This document shows positions 52,065 through 60,813 of a stretch of 64,000 bases of DNA, in pieces. The DNA comes from Anaerolinea sp. GTDB taxonomy: Bacteria; Chloroflexota; Anaerolineae; Anaerolineales; Villigracilaceae. The first letter of the stretch is position 1. Each line of letters begins with the position of its first letter. The stretch lies in NCBI GenBank assembly GCA_020723805.1, contig DYID01000019.1:18847-82846 (forward strand), written 5' to 3'. A program made the position numbers and the translations under genes. Under the pieces are notes generated by a model, which was not told the DNA's origin, searched no databases, and saw only the letters and a program-made list of their open reading frames with translations.

Positions 52065-52114
52065 ACTTTTCCGCTTTCCAATTTCCAACCATCAACCTGC
52101 CGAAGCAAAAAAAC

Positions 52115-53011
52115 ATGAACGCTCTCAAGTCTGCCCTGCCCGCCATCCGCGATTATGCCCTCATCGTGGTTGCCGCCATCCTGCAGGCGCTTTCACTGCG
52201 GTTGTTTTTCGTGCCGGCGAATCTGGCTTCGGGCGGGGTGAGCGGCATTTCGCAGCTGCTCAATCACTTCACCGGCTGGCCCATCGGTTTGATGATTTTG
52301 ATTGGCAACATTCCGCTCTTCATTCTCGGCTGGCGCTTCATGGGCGGATTTCGCTTTGCACTGCGTACCGCAACCGCCATCCTTGCCTATTCCCTCGCCA
52401 CCGACCTGCTACTCAAAACGCCGCTCTTCGCTCCCAATGGCGTGGGCACCGCCCTCATCAACGACCTGCAGGGCGACATTTTTCTCAACTCCCTTTATGG
52501 CGCTGTTGTGAGCGGGGTGGGGTATGGACTGGTCTATCGCGCGCGCGGCTCCAGCGGCGGCTCCGACATCCTCGCCCGCATCCTCAACCACTGGCGCGGC
52601 ATCCCCATGACCCAGAGTTACCTGCTGGTGGATACGGCGGTCATCCTCGGCGCGGGGTTTGTCTTCGGCTGGAAGGAGGCGCTCTATGCCATGATTGCCC
52701 TCTACGTCAGCGGCTTGGTCGCCGAGACCACCCTCGAAGGCGGCGGCACCGTCCGCACGGCGATGATTGTCACCAACAAACCCAAGGAAGTGGCGCAGCG
52801 CATTTTGGACGATCTCCTGCGCGGGGTGACTGTGCTCGAAGGCACAGGCGCTTACACGGGCATCGAGCGTCCCGTCTTGTATGTGGTCATTACGCGTTCC
52901 GAAGTGGTCACGTTGAAAGCCATTGTGCACGAGGTGGACCCGCGCGCCTTCATGGTCATCGGTTATGCCCACGAAGCGCTCGGCGAAGGGTTCAGACCGC
53001 TGAAATCATAG
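52115..53011 (+). CDS. YitT family membrane protein (DUF161/DUF2179)
   Basis: A 298-residue protein with about five transmembrane helices followed by a cytosolic DUF2179 domain. Seen: YALIVVAAILQALSLRLFFV near 14-33, NLASGGVSGISQLLNHFTG near 36-54, GLVYRARGSSGGSDILARIL near 138-157, and in the C-terminal domain VLEGTGAYTGIERPVLYVVI near 246-265. Family function is unproven. An in-frame opening 300 bases upstream overlaps the dehydrogenase and is discarded. Its stop overlaps the convergent histidine kinase by six bases. Confidence 0.9.
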   Translation: MNALKSALPAIRDYALIVVAAILQALSLRLFFVPANLASGGVSGISQLLNHFTGWPIGLMILIGNIPLFILGWRFMGGFRFALRTATAILAYSLATDLLLKTPLFAPNGVGTALINDLQGDIFLNSLYGAVVSGVGYGLVYRARGSSGGSDILARILNHWRGIPMTQSYLLVDTAVILGAGFVFGWKEALYAMIALYVSGLVAETTLEGGGTVRTAMIVTNKPKEVAQRILDDLLRGVTVLEGTGAYTGIERPVLYVVITRSEVVTLKAIVHEVDPRAFMVIGYAHEALGEGFRPLKS

Positions 53012-54217
53012 CGGGATGGTGAAGTAAAACGTGCTTCCCTGTCCTTCCATGCTTTCCGCCCAAATTTTCCCCTTGTGCGCCTCGACGATGTGCCTGGCGA
53101 TGGACAGCCCCAAGCCCGTCCCGCTGCCGGCTCTGGATTTTTCGACGCGATAGAAGCGCTCGAAGATGCGGGGAATCTCATCTGCCGGGATGCCGATTCC
53201 TGTGTCCCGAACCGCGAATCGGACCTCGCCCGGTCCTGCCTCGCCGCCCAAAACCACCTCTCCCCCCGGCTTTGTAAACTTGACCGCGTTGTGAATCAGG
53301 TTCACCAGCACCTGTTCTAGCCTTTGCGAATCAACCATCACGCGGGGCAGGTCTTGCGGGCATTCCACGCGCAGGGTGAGACCGGCGCGTTCGGCTTGGA
53401 GTTTCATCCGCTTGCAGGCGGAGGTCAACAGGTCAGAGGGGGAGACAGGTTGAAGGTCCAGCGAGAGGCGCCCGGATTCGATGCGCGAAAGTTCGAGCAG
53501 TTCAGTCACCATCTGCGAGAGGGCGTCCACCTCGATTTGAATCTGGTCAATGAAGCGGCGGGCGGCGGGCGGGTCATCCAAGGCGCCGTCTTGCAGGGTT
53601 TCGGTCAGGGCTTTGAGAGAGGCGAGCGGGGTGCGCAGTTCGTGGGAGAGGTTGCTGATGAAGTCGCGGCGGACGGTCTCGAGGCGGCGGATGCGCGTGA
53701 GGTCCTGGGCGAGGAGCAACGTGCCGCTTGAGTTTTGGTCGGGGACGACGACGAGCTGCAGGTATTGATGGCGCGTGGGTACTTCAACGGTCTCGCTTTG
53801 CAGCTGGCGCGTCTGCTGACAGCGCCGCCAGGCTTCGACAAGTTGATGATGGCGGATGATTTCGGTGATGCGGCGGTGGAGCGGCTGGGATGTCTGAAAG
53901 AGCCGGCCGGCGGCGGGGTTGGCAAACTGGATGATGCCCTGCGCGTCGGCGATGAGCACGCCGTCGGTCATTTGCTCGAGGACGGCGGCGAGGCGGGCGC
54001 GTTCGGCATCGAGGGCGGCATATTCCGTATTGCGTAATGCGACGATGGAGGCGATGGCGCTCGATAAATTTTCGAGTTCTTTGATGTCGGTTTCCAGGTT
54101 TTGTCCCCGCAGACGGCTGGCATATTCATCCACATCCCGACGCAATTTGAAATACCGCCACGCAAACCACGCGGCGATTGTGAGAAAAATGGCTGCAAGA
54201 ATAGGGGTGAAGTCCAT
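53006..54217 (-). CDS. Sensor histidine kinase, PhoR-like
   Basis: A 403-residue membrane sensor kinase. Seen: one N-terminal transmembrane helix (PILAAIFLTIAAWFAWRYF), a PAS domain (VLEQMTDGVLIADAQGIIQFA near 80-100 in part), H-box FISNLSHELRTPLASLKALT near 177-196, N-box NLIHNAVKFTKPGG near 286-299, DTGIGIPADEIPRIF near 320 and GTGLGLSIARHIVEAHKG. One membrane span followed by PAS is the PhoR arrangement. The regulator gene lies upstream on the same strand. A short heptamer array encodes part of residues 58-66. Confidence 0.92.
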   Translation of the reverse strand: MDFTPILAAIFLTIAAWFAWRYFKLRRDVDEYASRLRGQNLETDIKELENLSSAIASIVALRNTEYAALDAERARLAAVLEQMTDGVLIADAQGIIQFANPAAGRLFQTSQPLHRRITEIIRHHQLVEAWRRCQQTRQLQSETVEVPTRHQYLQLVVVPDQNSSGTLLLAQDLTRIRRLETVRRDFISNLSHELRTPLASLKALTETLQDGALDDPPAARRFIDQIQIEVDALSQMVTELLELSRIESGRLSLDLQPVSPSDLLTSACKRMKLQAERAGLTLRVECPQDLPRVMVDSQRLEQVLVNLIHNAVKFTKPGGEVVLGGEAGPGEVRFAVRDTGIGIPADEIPRIFERFYRVEKSRAGSGTGLGLSIARHIVEAHKGKIWAESMEGQGSTFYFTIPL

Positions 54218-54260
54218 GATGGTGATTGGTAAATGGTAATTACCATTTGCCATTTACTTT
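54218..54260. repeat. Inverted heptamer repeat GATTGGT/AAATGGT
   Basis: GATTGGT, AAATGGT then AATTACC, ATTTGCC, a mirrored pair of 7-bp units filling the regulator-kinase spacer. Confidence 0.82.
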
Positions 54261-54264
54261 TCTT

Positions 54265-54975
54265 TCATCCCTCGAATCGATACCCCCCACCCCGAACGGT
54301 GACGATGCGTTTCGGTTTGCTCGCATCCTCTTCGATCTTTTGCCTGAGCCAGCGGACGTGCACGTCCACAGTGCGGCTGTCGCCGATGAAATCCCAGCCC
54401 CAGACGCGCTCGAGGATGAATTCGCGCGAGAGCATCTTCCCTTTGTGGCGGGCGAAGAATTCGAGCAGGTCATATTCCTTCGGTTTGAGGGGAATGGGCT
54501 TGCCGTTCAGCGTCACTTCACGGCGGCTGAAGTTAATCACCAGGTTGCCAAAGGTCAAGGTCTCCTGTTTGGGCTGCAGCGCACCGGACTTTGCCATCTC
54601 CTCCTGCAAGAGGCGGGTACGGCGCAACTGCGCCTTGACGCGCGCCATCAGTTCGCGCATGGAGAAGGGCTTGGTGAGGTAGTCGTCGGCGCCCACTTCG
54701 AGCCCCACCACGCGGTCAATTTCGTCGTCGCGGGCGGTGAGCATGAGGATGGGCGTGGTCATTTCCTTGCGCAGGATACGCGCCACCTCGAAACCGTCCA
54801 GACCGGGGAGCATGATGTCGAGGATAATGAGGTCGGGCTTGCGGCTGCGCGCCGCTTCGAGTGCGGCGCGCCCGTCGCCCACCGTCTCGACGGTGAAGCC
54901 GTCCTTCTTCAAGTTGTAGGCAAGGGTATCGCGCAGGGCAGGTTCGTCTTCGACAATGAGAATGGTTTCGGGCAT
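54265..54975 (-). CDS. OmpR/PhoB-family response regulator
   Basis: A 236-residue transcription factor. Seen: receiver domain [20 protein letters not shown] near 3-22, phospho-acceptor Asp in [13 protein letters not shown] near 53, Lys in [15 protein letters not shown] near 103-117, and a winged-helix domain with [20 protein letters not shown] near 160-179, [20 protein letters not shown] near 181-200 and [13 protein letters not shown] at the end. With the adjacent PhoR-like kinase it forms a two-component system, possibly for phosphate, but no pst or phoU genes are in the window. Confidence 0.93.
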   Translation of the reverse strand: MPETILIVEDEPALRDTLAYNLKKDGFTVETVGDGRAALEAARSRKPDLIILDIMLPGLDGFEVARILRKEMTTPILMLTARDDEIDRVVGLEVGADDYLTKPFSMRELMARVKAQLRRTRLLQEEMAKSGALQPKQETLTFGNLVINFSRREVTLNGKPIPLKPKEYDLLEFFARHKGKMLSREFILERVWGWDFIGDSRTVDVHVRWLRQKIEEDASKPKRIVTVRGGGYRFEG

Positions 54976-55031
54976 GGCGAATAAACTATACCATAGGACA
55001 TTTTTTGTTCAAAGTTAAGGTCTGGTTAAAT

Positions 55032-55154
55032 ACAGTACTTACGTAGTACTTGATTTTATTCCGCCAATCTTCGCTAATCTACGCTGATCTGTTCAAAATT
55101 CGCGAAGATTGGCGCAGATTAGTGGATAAGAAAGCCTGATTGCGTAAGTTTTGT
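55032..55154. mobile_element. MITE-like element, family B copy 1
   Basis: 123 bp from ACAGTACTTACG to GCGTAAGTTTTGT with TAAAT on both sides. Body holds the CGCCAATCTTCGC / GCGAAGATTGGCG hairpin. The rest of the 54976-55313 spacer holds a small ACGTTCTCTAACGT hairpin and presumed promoters. Confidence 0.87.
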
Positions 55155-55174
55155 TAAATAGCATTACCTCGCAA

Positions 55175-55206
55175 GGTCGAGTGGACGTTAGAGAACGTCC
55201 GCTGCG
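55175..55206. repeat. GGACGTTAGAGAACGTCC hairpin
   Basis: Near-perfect palindrome, inverted relative of the repeat at 5690-5725. Confidence 0.6.
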
Positions 55207-55313
55207 CCATGGCGTCGGACTTTGCGCTGTAATTAGGGAGCGGCTCGGCGAACCGTAACGTTTTGTTCATGGCGCTGCCGTAAAATTTGGGGTATATTGC
55301 TTGTCCATCTCTC

Positions 55314-57110
55314 ATGGCACAAGAATTCCGTTTCTCCTGGCAATGGGACTTGCAGTCCCCTCCCGAAGCGCTCTGGTCGCTCGCCTCGGATACGAACCGC
55401 TTCAACCGCGACACCGGTCAGCCCGAAGTGGAGGTTCTCGCCAACGTCCGAGGCGTGAAGCGGCTGCGGATGAAACTTCCCATCGTCCGCGTGGAATGGG
55501 AGGAGGAACCGTTCGAGTGGACGTATCCGTATTCGTTCGGCGTGGTGCGCCGCTACAGCAAAGGTCCGCTCGAGGAAATGCGCGTGCGCGTCACCTTCGA
55601 CCCGCTCGAAAACGGCGGGACGCGGCTTACCTACCAGACGACCATCCTCTCCAGTCATATCCTCGCGCCGCTGGCAATTCCGCTGGCGATTGGGGTCGCT
55701 GCCAGAAGCCGGTTTGAGAAAGCCTTTCGTTCCTATGACCGCATTGCGTCCGAAGGCGGCGAGGGCGGGATGGGGCGTCGGCGTGGACTCAGCCCGGGCG
55801 GGCGCGCCCGCTTCAGGTCGCAGAGTGAGGCGGCGATTCGTCAGGGCGCAGATGCGGCGCTGATGGCGCGTCTCGAAGCGTTTTTGGATCGCGCCGACGA
55901 TTTGTCCCTCCAGCGCATCCGCCCGTATGCTCTGGCAGACCGCTGGGGAGTGAGCCGCCGCGCCGTGCTGGAACTGTTTTTGCGCGCCACGCGGGCGGGC
56001 ATCTTCGATATGTCTTGGGATTTGCTCTGCCCCTCCTGCCGCGGCATGACGGAAGGTCACAGCAGTTTGGCGGAGGTGCATGGGAGTTCGCATTGCAACA
56101 CCTGTCAGATTGATTTCACCGCCAACTTCGATCACAATATCGAGGTGGTCTTCAAGCCAAACCCGGCCGTGCGCCCGGTGAAGTTCGATGCGGCGTTTTG
56201 TGTGGGAAGCCCGCAATTACAGCCGCATGTGGTGATGACGCAGACGGTCGCGGCGTTGAAGTCGCTGCCTGTGCCGTTGCGCCTCGAAGCGGGACGTTAC
56301 ACCCTGCGCGCCTCGGGCGTGCCGGGCTCCAAAGCGCTGTATGCGGATGAAAGCGGACGAGCCAGCGCCGACCTGCGGGTGACGCAATACGGCTGGACGC
56401 CAGAAGAAGAACGCGTCTCGCTTCTGCCGACCCTCAACCTGATCAATGCCACCGAGGCGGATCAAACCTTTACGCTGGAGCGCACCGCCTGGAGCGATCA
56501 GGCTTCGACAGCGGCGGATGTAACCGCTCTGCAGGTTTTCCGCGATTTGTTTGCTTCGGAGGTTATTCGCCCCGGCGAGGAAATTTCCATCGGCTCTGTC
56601 ACGTTGTTGTTCACCGACCTGCGCGATTCGACGCGCATGTACCGCGCCATCGGCGACGCCTCCGCGTTTGGGCGGGTGCGCGAACATTTCGATGTGTTGG
56701 AGAAATTTGTGGCGGAGGAGGGCGGGGGGATCGTCAAGACGATGGGCGATGCGGTCATGGCGGCGTTTCGGCATCCCGCGGGGGCGTTGAGGGCGGTCTG
56801 GAAGGCGCAAGCCGAAATTGCCGGGCGCGGCGAGCCGTCCTTGTGGCTGAAAGCGGGCTTGCACACGGGACCGTGCATCGTCGTCAATTTGAACGACCAC
56901 CTGGATTACTTCGGTTCGACGGTGAATATCGCGGCGCGTTTAACGGGCTTTTCCAAAGGCGGGGAATTGATTTTTTCCGAAGATTTTTATAACGACCCGG
57001 AAGTCTTGAATTACATTGCCCAAAACATTCCGCCCAGCGCGTTGACCCAGTTTACGGGGAACGTGAAAGGGTTCGATGAGCCGTTCATGCTGTGGAGGTT
57101 GAAGGTTTGA
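55314..57110 (+). CDS. Class III adenylate/guanylate cyclase with SRPBCC and DUF5939 domains
   Basis: A 598-residue cytosolic signalling protein. Seen: an N-terminal SRPBCC-like domain (about 1-150; FRFSWQWDLQSPPEALWSLA), a helix-turn-helix-like region with GRARFRSQSEAAIRQG, a zinc-type segment with LCPSCRGMTEG near 240 and HCNTCQ near 262, a DUF5939-like beta region, and a C-terminal CYCc domain from about 430: VTLLFTDLRDSTRMYRAIGD, GGIVKTMGDAVMAAF, LHTGPCIVVNL and STVNIAARLTGFSKGGEL. Metal and turnover residues look present. Substrate (ATP or GTP) cannot be decided. ATG 55314 is the first in-frame with domain content. Confidence 0.88.
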   Translation: MAQEFRFSWQWDLQSPPEALWSLASDTNRFNRDTGQPEVEVLANVRGVKRLRMKLPIVRVEWEEEPFEWTYPYSFGVVRRYSKGPLEEMRVRVTFDPLENGGTRLTYQTTILSSHILAPLAIPLAIGVAARSRFEKAFRSYDRIASEGGEGGMGRRRGLSPGGRARFRSQSEAAIRQGADAALMARLEAFLDRADDLSLQRIRPYALADRWGVSRRAVLELFLRATRAGIFDMSWDLLCPSCRGMTEGHSSLAEVHGSSHCNTCQIDFTANFDHNIEVVFKPNPAVRPVKFDAAFCVGSPQLQPHVVMTQTVAALKSLPVPLRLEAGRYTLRASGVPGSKALYADESGRASADLRVTQYGWTPEEERVSLLPTLNLINATEADQTFTLERTAWSDQASTAADVTALQVFRDLFASEVIRPGEEISIGSVTLLFTDLRDSTRMYRAIGDASAFGRVREHFDVLEKFVAEEGGGIVKTMGDAVMAAFRHPAGALRAVWKAQAEIAGRGEPSLWLKAGLHTGPCIVVNLNDHLDYFGSTVNIAARLTGFSKGGELIFSEDFYNDPEVLNYIAQNIPPSALTQFTGNVKGFDEPFMLWRLKV

Positions 57111-57185
57111 AGGTTGTTTCGTCGTACAACACCAAACCCGGCGGTAGAGACCGCCGTGTACGCTCTCAACCTGCGCGCGAACGTT

Positions 57186-58388
57186 TCAACGTTTTTTGAG
57201 CGGCAGGACTTCGTTGGAAGTGAAGGGGAAATGGAGCGGGGCTGAATCCAGCGCCATCACTTTGCCGTTGGCAAAAAAGCCGAAATCGAAACTGGTTTCG
57301 TCGCCCGCTTTCTTCCCGGGAACGGGCATCAGCCGCGCGGTGAGGGGTTTGTCGAGGCGCAGCGCCAGGGCGGAGAGGTCCAGCAATAAGGGTATCAGTT
57401 GCTCGGCGGTGGTGTCGCCCGGCAAGGGGACGGTATCCAGTCCCGTGCCGCACACAGCGGAGTAGAGCAGTGCGTCTTTGATGGTAAGCGTTCCTTCGGC
57501 GGCGCGGCGGGCAAGCACAGAATCTTCGAGCAGCGGCTGCATGAATCCGCTGAAGCCGGTGCGGGGAAAATGAGCGCGGTCAACTGCCTCGGTCAGGAGG
57601 GCGGCGGCGGCGAGGGAGCCGTGCAGTCCGATTTTGGGGATGCCCATTTTCTCGACGGCGCTGCCCAGCGAATGGGCGTCTTCGGGGAAGGGCGCGAGGG
57701 AAAAGTCTATGCCGTAGAACTTGACGCGCAGAGATTTGGCTATTTCCGTCAGTTTCTTTGCGTGTGTTTCGATGGTGGCGGTCAGGTTGTTTCTGCCCTC
57801 CTCGATGCTTTTTGCGTTCTCAAAGGCGCTGACCGCTAAATCGGCAGACTCGGTGGCGATGGCGAAGGCGGGCTTGTCTTTATCGTGGTAAGCGGCGGGA
57901 AAGAACGGTGAGCCCGCACGGACGTTTGCCAGCGCGGCGAATTGCAGGTTGGCAAAGCCGTTCGGGTCGAGCGGCGCACATTTCACGATCACCTCGGCGC
58001 AGGCGCGGATGGCGGCGAGGTCGAGTCCGCGTGCGGGTTCTGCCATCACACCGCTGAAGAAGGCATCCCTCGAGACGAAGATCGCATCGGGAATGACCTC
58101 GTAACTGCGCGGCATTTCGGGCAGGGCGGGTCCGAGCGAGAAGTAGCCGATGCCAAGCGCCTTGACCATGTCTGCCAGTTGACGGGTCAACGCGGGCAAT
58201 GTTTCGATGTGTTCTTCGCCAAGCAGTTGGGGGAACGGCACGGTGGCAAGGCGGACGGTTTGGACTTCGTATCCCGCCGCCTCATACGCGGACCTTGCCT
58301 CGGCAAGGAATGTTCCCGCCTTTTGGATGATTTTTTCTTCGAGCGGAAATTTGGGGTTGCAGAAATATGTGATGGAGCGGATTTTCAT
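57186..58388 (-). CDS. DUF711 (UPF0210) family protein
   Basis: A 400-residue protein of the DUF711 family, structurally related to pyruvate-formate-lyase-like glycyl radical fold proteins but without an assigned reaction. Seen: KIRSITYFCNPKFPLEEKII near 2-21, TVRLATVPFPQLL near 43-55, VSRDAFFSGVMAEPARGLDL near 103-122, FYGIDFSLAPFPEDAHSLGS near 219-238, and YSAVCGTGLDTVPLPGD near 315-331. ATG 58388 begins the family region; the upstream codons are heptamer-derived. No diagnostic neighbour clarifies its role. Confidence 0.87.
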   Translation of the reverse strand: MKIRSITYFCNPKFPLEEKIIQKAGTFLAEARSAYEAAGYEVQTVRLATVPFPQLLGEEHIETLPALTRQLADMVKALGIGYFSLGPALPEMPRSYEVIPDAIFVSRDAFFSGVMAEPARGLDLAAIRACAEVIVKCAPLDPNGFANLQFAALANVRAGSPFFPAAYHDKDKPAFAIATESADLAVSAFENAKSIEEGRNNLTATIETHAKKLTEIAKSLRVKFYGIDFSLAPFPEDAHSLGSAVEKMGIPKIGLHGSLAAAALLTEAVDRAHFPRTGFSGFMQPLLEDSVLARRAAEGTLTIKDALLYSAVCGTGLDTVPLPGDTTAEQLIPLLLDLSALALRLDKPLTARLMPVPGKKAGDETSFDFGFFANGKVMALDSAPLHFPFTSNEVLPLKKR

Positions 58389-58392
58389 ACGG

Positions 58393-58476
58393 GTTACTGC
58401 CTGCTGTTTACTGATCACTGCTCACTGCTCACTGAATACTGAATACTGAAAACTGCTCACTGATCACTGATCACTG
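58393..58476. repeat. CTCACTG/ATCACTG array interrupted by a family B element
   Basis: About twelve 7-bp units (CTCACTG, ATCACTG, AATACTG). It continues at 58600-58625 after the inserted element and runs into the TrmH coding end. Confidence 0.9.
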
Positions 58477-58599
58477 ACAGTACTTACGCAGTACCTGATT
58501 TTATTCCGCCAATCTTCGCTAATCTGCGCTAATCTGTTCAAAATTCGCGAAGATTGGCGCAGATTAGTGGATAAGAAAGCCTGATTGCGTAAGTCCTGT
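58477..58599. mobile_element. MITE-like element, family B copy 2
   Basis: 123 bp from ACAGTACTTACGCA to TGCGTAAGTCCTGT; inverted ends match at 13 of 14 positions. CACTG on both sides. Body over 90% like copy 1 by eye. Confidence 0.9.
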
Positions 58600-58612
58600 C
58601 ACTGAATACTGC

Positions 58613-59419
58613 TCACTGCTCACTAGTTCTCTGCCTCACCACCTCGAACATCAACACCGACCCCGCCGCGCCGGCGTTGAGCGATTCGACGTTGCCCGAC
58701 ATCGGGATGGCGATCTTTCCGTGTGCCAGTTTTTGCGCTTCGCGGCTGGCTCCCTCCGCCTCGCCGCCGATGACCAGGGCAAGCGGTTTGCGCAGGTCGG
58801 TTTCCCAACAGGAGGTTCCGTCCATATCCGCAATATACATTTGCAGGTTTGCTGATTTGACGATTTGCCCGATCTCCTCCCAGCCCATCTCACGGATGGG
58901 CAGGCGAAAATGAGCGCCCATCCCTGCCCGCAGGACTTTCGGCGCAAAGGCATCGGTCGTTTCGGGGGGCAAAAGGACAGCCTGCACGCCGGTCGCGGCG
59001 GCGGAACGGAGCAGCGTGCCGAGGTTGCCCGGATCGCGGATACGGTCGGGGATAAGGAGGAAATTCGGGGAATTGGTAATGGGTAACTGGGTAAATTCCA
59101 AAACGGCGAGGATGCCTTGCGGCGTTTCGGTTTCGCTGAGGGATTTCATCAGGCTGGGGGGAATCTCGTCCACTTCCACGCCGCGCGACTTGAGACTGGC
59201 GACCTGCGACTTTCCTCTTTCGCTCAACGTCTCGTCATAAAGCACGAATCGAAATCCCCACTTACTATTTGCCGCATCTTCCACCAGCCGCACACCTTCC
59301 ACCACAAAGGCGTTCGCCTCGCGGCGTTCTTTGGCGCGTCCCATCAACGCACGGACGAGTTTGAGTTTGGGATTTTGAGGAGAGGTAATCACGCCTGCCT
59401 TGCCTCCCTGCTCTGCCAC
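58613..59419 (-). CDS. TrmH/SpoU family RNA 2'-O-methyltransferase
   Basis: A 268-residue SPOUT methyltransferase for rRNA or tRNA. Seen: ITSPQNPKLKLVRALMGRAK near 11-30, AFVVEGVRLVEDAANS near 37-52, motif 1 LLIPDRIRDPGNLGTLLRSA near 121-140, motif 2 LALVIGGEAEGASREA near 212-227, and motif 3 IPMSGNVESLNAGAAGSVLM near 237-256. The last few codons and the TGA lie in a heptamer array, so the natural C-terminus (TSEQ) is repeat-encoded. A GTG at codon 10 is an alternative start. It overlaps the macrodomain gene by 31 bases. Confidence 0.92.
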   Translation of the reverse strand: MAEQGGKAGVITSPQNPKLKLVRALMGRAKERREANAFVVEGVRLVEDAANSKWGFRFVLYDETLSERGKSQVASLKSRGVEVDEIPPSLMKSLSETETPQGILAVLEFTQLPITNSPNFLLIPDRIRDPGNLGTLLRSAAATGVQAVLLPPETTDAFAPKVLRAGMGAHFRLPIREMGWEEIGQIVKSANLQMYIADMDGTSCWETDLRKPLALVIGGEAEGASREAQKLAHGKIAIPMSGNVESLNAGAAGSVLMFEVVRQRTSEQ

Positions 59420-59958
59420 TGCTTGAGGAAGGCTTCCACGCTGGGTTGATCGAACAGCACAATCCGCACTGTTTGGAGGCTGGAGGGGTGGTGCTGGAAG
59501 TGGTTTTCGATGGCTTCAAGGATGACCTTCGCCGCCCGCTCTTTGGGAAAGCCAAAGATGCCGGTGGAAATGGCGGGCATGGCAAGGGAGGCGCAGTGGA
59601 GTTCGTCGGCAACGCGCAGAGAACCGTTCACCGCTTCCGCCAACTTCCGGTCTTCATCGCCATCGCCCCACACCGGACCTACAGCGTGGATCACGTATTT
59701 CGCAGACAGTCGCCCGCCCGAGGTCCACGCCGGATGCGAGTGGGGGACAAGTCCATGCTCTCGAATCCAGGCATCGGATTCTTTCTGTATCGCCGGTCCG
59801 CCCTTTTCAGAAATTGCCCAAGCCACGCCGCCTCCGTGCTGGAGATATTGGTTGGCGGCGTTGACGATGGCGTCCACCCGTTCGGCGGTAATATCGCCGC
59901 GAACGATCTGGACGATTTGCCCCGAGGGTAAAACGCGTTCCGCCAAAACGGTATTCAT
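59389..59958 (-). CDS. Macrodomain protein (O-acetyl-ADP-ribose deacetylase-like)
   Basis: A 189-residue Appr-1-p binding or hydrolysing macrodomain. Seen: IVRGDITAERVDAIVNAANQ near 18-37, LQHGGGVAWAISEKGGPAIQ near 39-58, KYVIHAVGPVWGDGDED near 87-103, and LAMPAISTGIFGFPKERAAK near 124-143 with the phosphate-binding GIFGFP. The substrate could be the product of the sirtuin encoded at 13489, a functional inference. It is translationally close to trmH and upstream of the ribosomal operon's terminator. Confidence 0.93.
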   Translation of the reverse strand: MNTVLAERVLPSGQIVQIVRGDITAERVDAIVNAANQYLQHGGGVAWAISEKGGPAIQKESDAWIREHGLVPHSHPAWTSGGRLSAKYVIHAVGPVWGDGDEDRKLAEAVNGSLRVADELHCASLAMPAISTGIFGFPKERAAKVILEAIENHFQHHPSSLQTVRIVLFDQPSVEAFLKQWQSREARQA

Positions 59959-59971
59959 GACGCAATTCTAC

Positions 59972-60009
59972 AACAAAACATCCGGCGGGAGCGTCTCTCG
60001 CCGGATGTT
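59972..60009 (-). terminator. Terminator of the infC-rpmI-rplT operon
   Basis: Minus strand AACATCCGGCG and CGCCGGATGTT pair, followed by TTGTT. Confidence 0.85.
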
Positions 60010-60035
60010 CGCTTTTTACGTTGTTTGCTTGTTGT

Positions 60036-60377
60036 TTATTTGGCTTTCGCCACCACTGCGGCAAATGCCTGCGGGTCGCGCACTGCCATGTCGGCAAGCA
60101 TCTTGCGGTTGAGGGCGATGTTTGCCTTTTTGAGAGCCGCCACCAGCCGGCTGTAGGTGGTGCCGTTCAGGCGCGCCGCGGCGTTGATGCGGGCGATCCA
60201 CAGTTTGCGCAGATCGCGCTTGCGCACACGGCGGTCACGGGTGGCATACCAGAGGCTCTTGAGCATCGCCTCGTTGGCTCGTTTGAACAGGCGGTTCTTT
60301 GCGCCGCGCTGTCCTTTGGTGATCTTCAAAACCTTCTTGTGACGTCGGTGACCCTGAGGTCCGCCTTTTACACGCAT
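60036..60377 (-). CDS. rplT: 50S ribosomal protein L20
   Basis: Large-subunit assembly protein, 113 residues, last gene of the infC-rpmI-rplT operon. Seen: [20 protein letters not shown] near 2-21, [20 protein letters not shown] near 34-53, [19 protein letters not shown] near 59-77, [20 protein letters not shown] near 89-108. Length matches the family. A 122-base spacer separates it from rpmI; L20 is known in other bacteria to repress the operon, though no mimic was recognised here. Confidence 0.97.
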   Translation of the reverse strand: MRVKGGPQGHRRHKKVLKITKGQRGAKNRLFKRANEAMLKSLWYATRDRRVRKRDLRKLWIARINAAARLNGTTYSRLVAALKKANIALNRKMLADMAVRDPQAFAAVVAKAK

Positions 60378-60499
60378 TTCGTTTTACCTCCTGCGGTCTC
60401 GCGGGCGTCGGCGGCGTTTACGCGCCGTCAGTTGCGTACACCCGAAAGCCGCAACTAAATTTGGATACGACTTTCGCGGGCGAGATAACCCCGCCCCTA

Positions 60500-60730
60500 C
60501 TAACTTTCCATGTTGGGCGCCAGGCGTTTGATGCGTTTGATGATTTTGCGCCCGTGCACTTCGAGCATTTCCGGCAGCAGCGCCTTGGTGCGCTTGGATG
60601 TGTTGCGGCGCAGGTGGCTCTTGCCGCCTTTGGTGCGCACGACCTTGCCGGAGCCCGTCAGGCGAAAACGCTTGGACGTTGCCTTATGGGTCTTCAACTT
60701 GATTTTGCCAGATTTGGCTTTCCGAGGCAT
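60500..60730 (-). CDS. rpmI: 50S ribosomal protein L35
   Basis: Ribosomal protein L35, 76 residues. Seen: MPRKAKSGKIKLKTHKATSK at the start, KRFRLTGSGKVVRTKGGKSH near 20-39, HLRRNTSKRTKAL near 39-51, and a C-terminus ending RIKRLAPNMES. A longer opening in the same frame extends upstream across infC on another register and is not coding. ATG 60730 has AAGGAGC before it. Middle gene of the infC operon. Confidence 0.96.
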   Translation of the reverse strand: MPRKAKSGKIKLKTHKATSKRFRLTGSGKVVRTKGGKSHLRRNTSKRTKALLPEMLEVHGRKIIKRIKRLAPNMES

Positions 60731-60813
60731 TGACTTGCTCCTTTCAGACAAGATAAACCGCGGGACGAACTTTGCTCCCGCGGATTTGGACATCTTTGGG
60801 ACTTTCGACAGGC

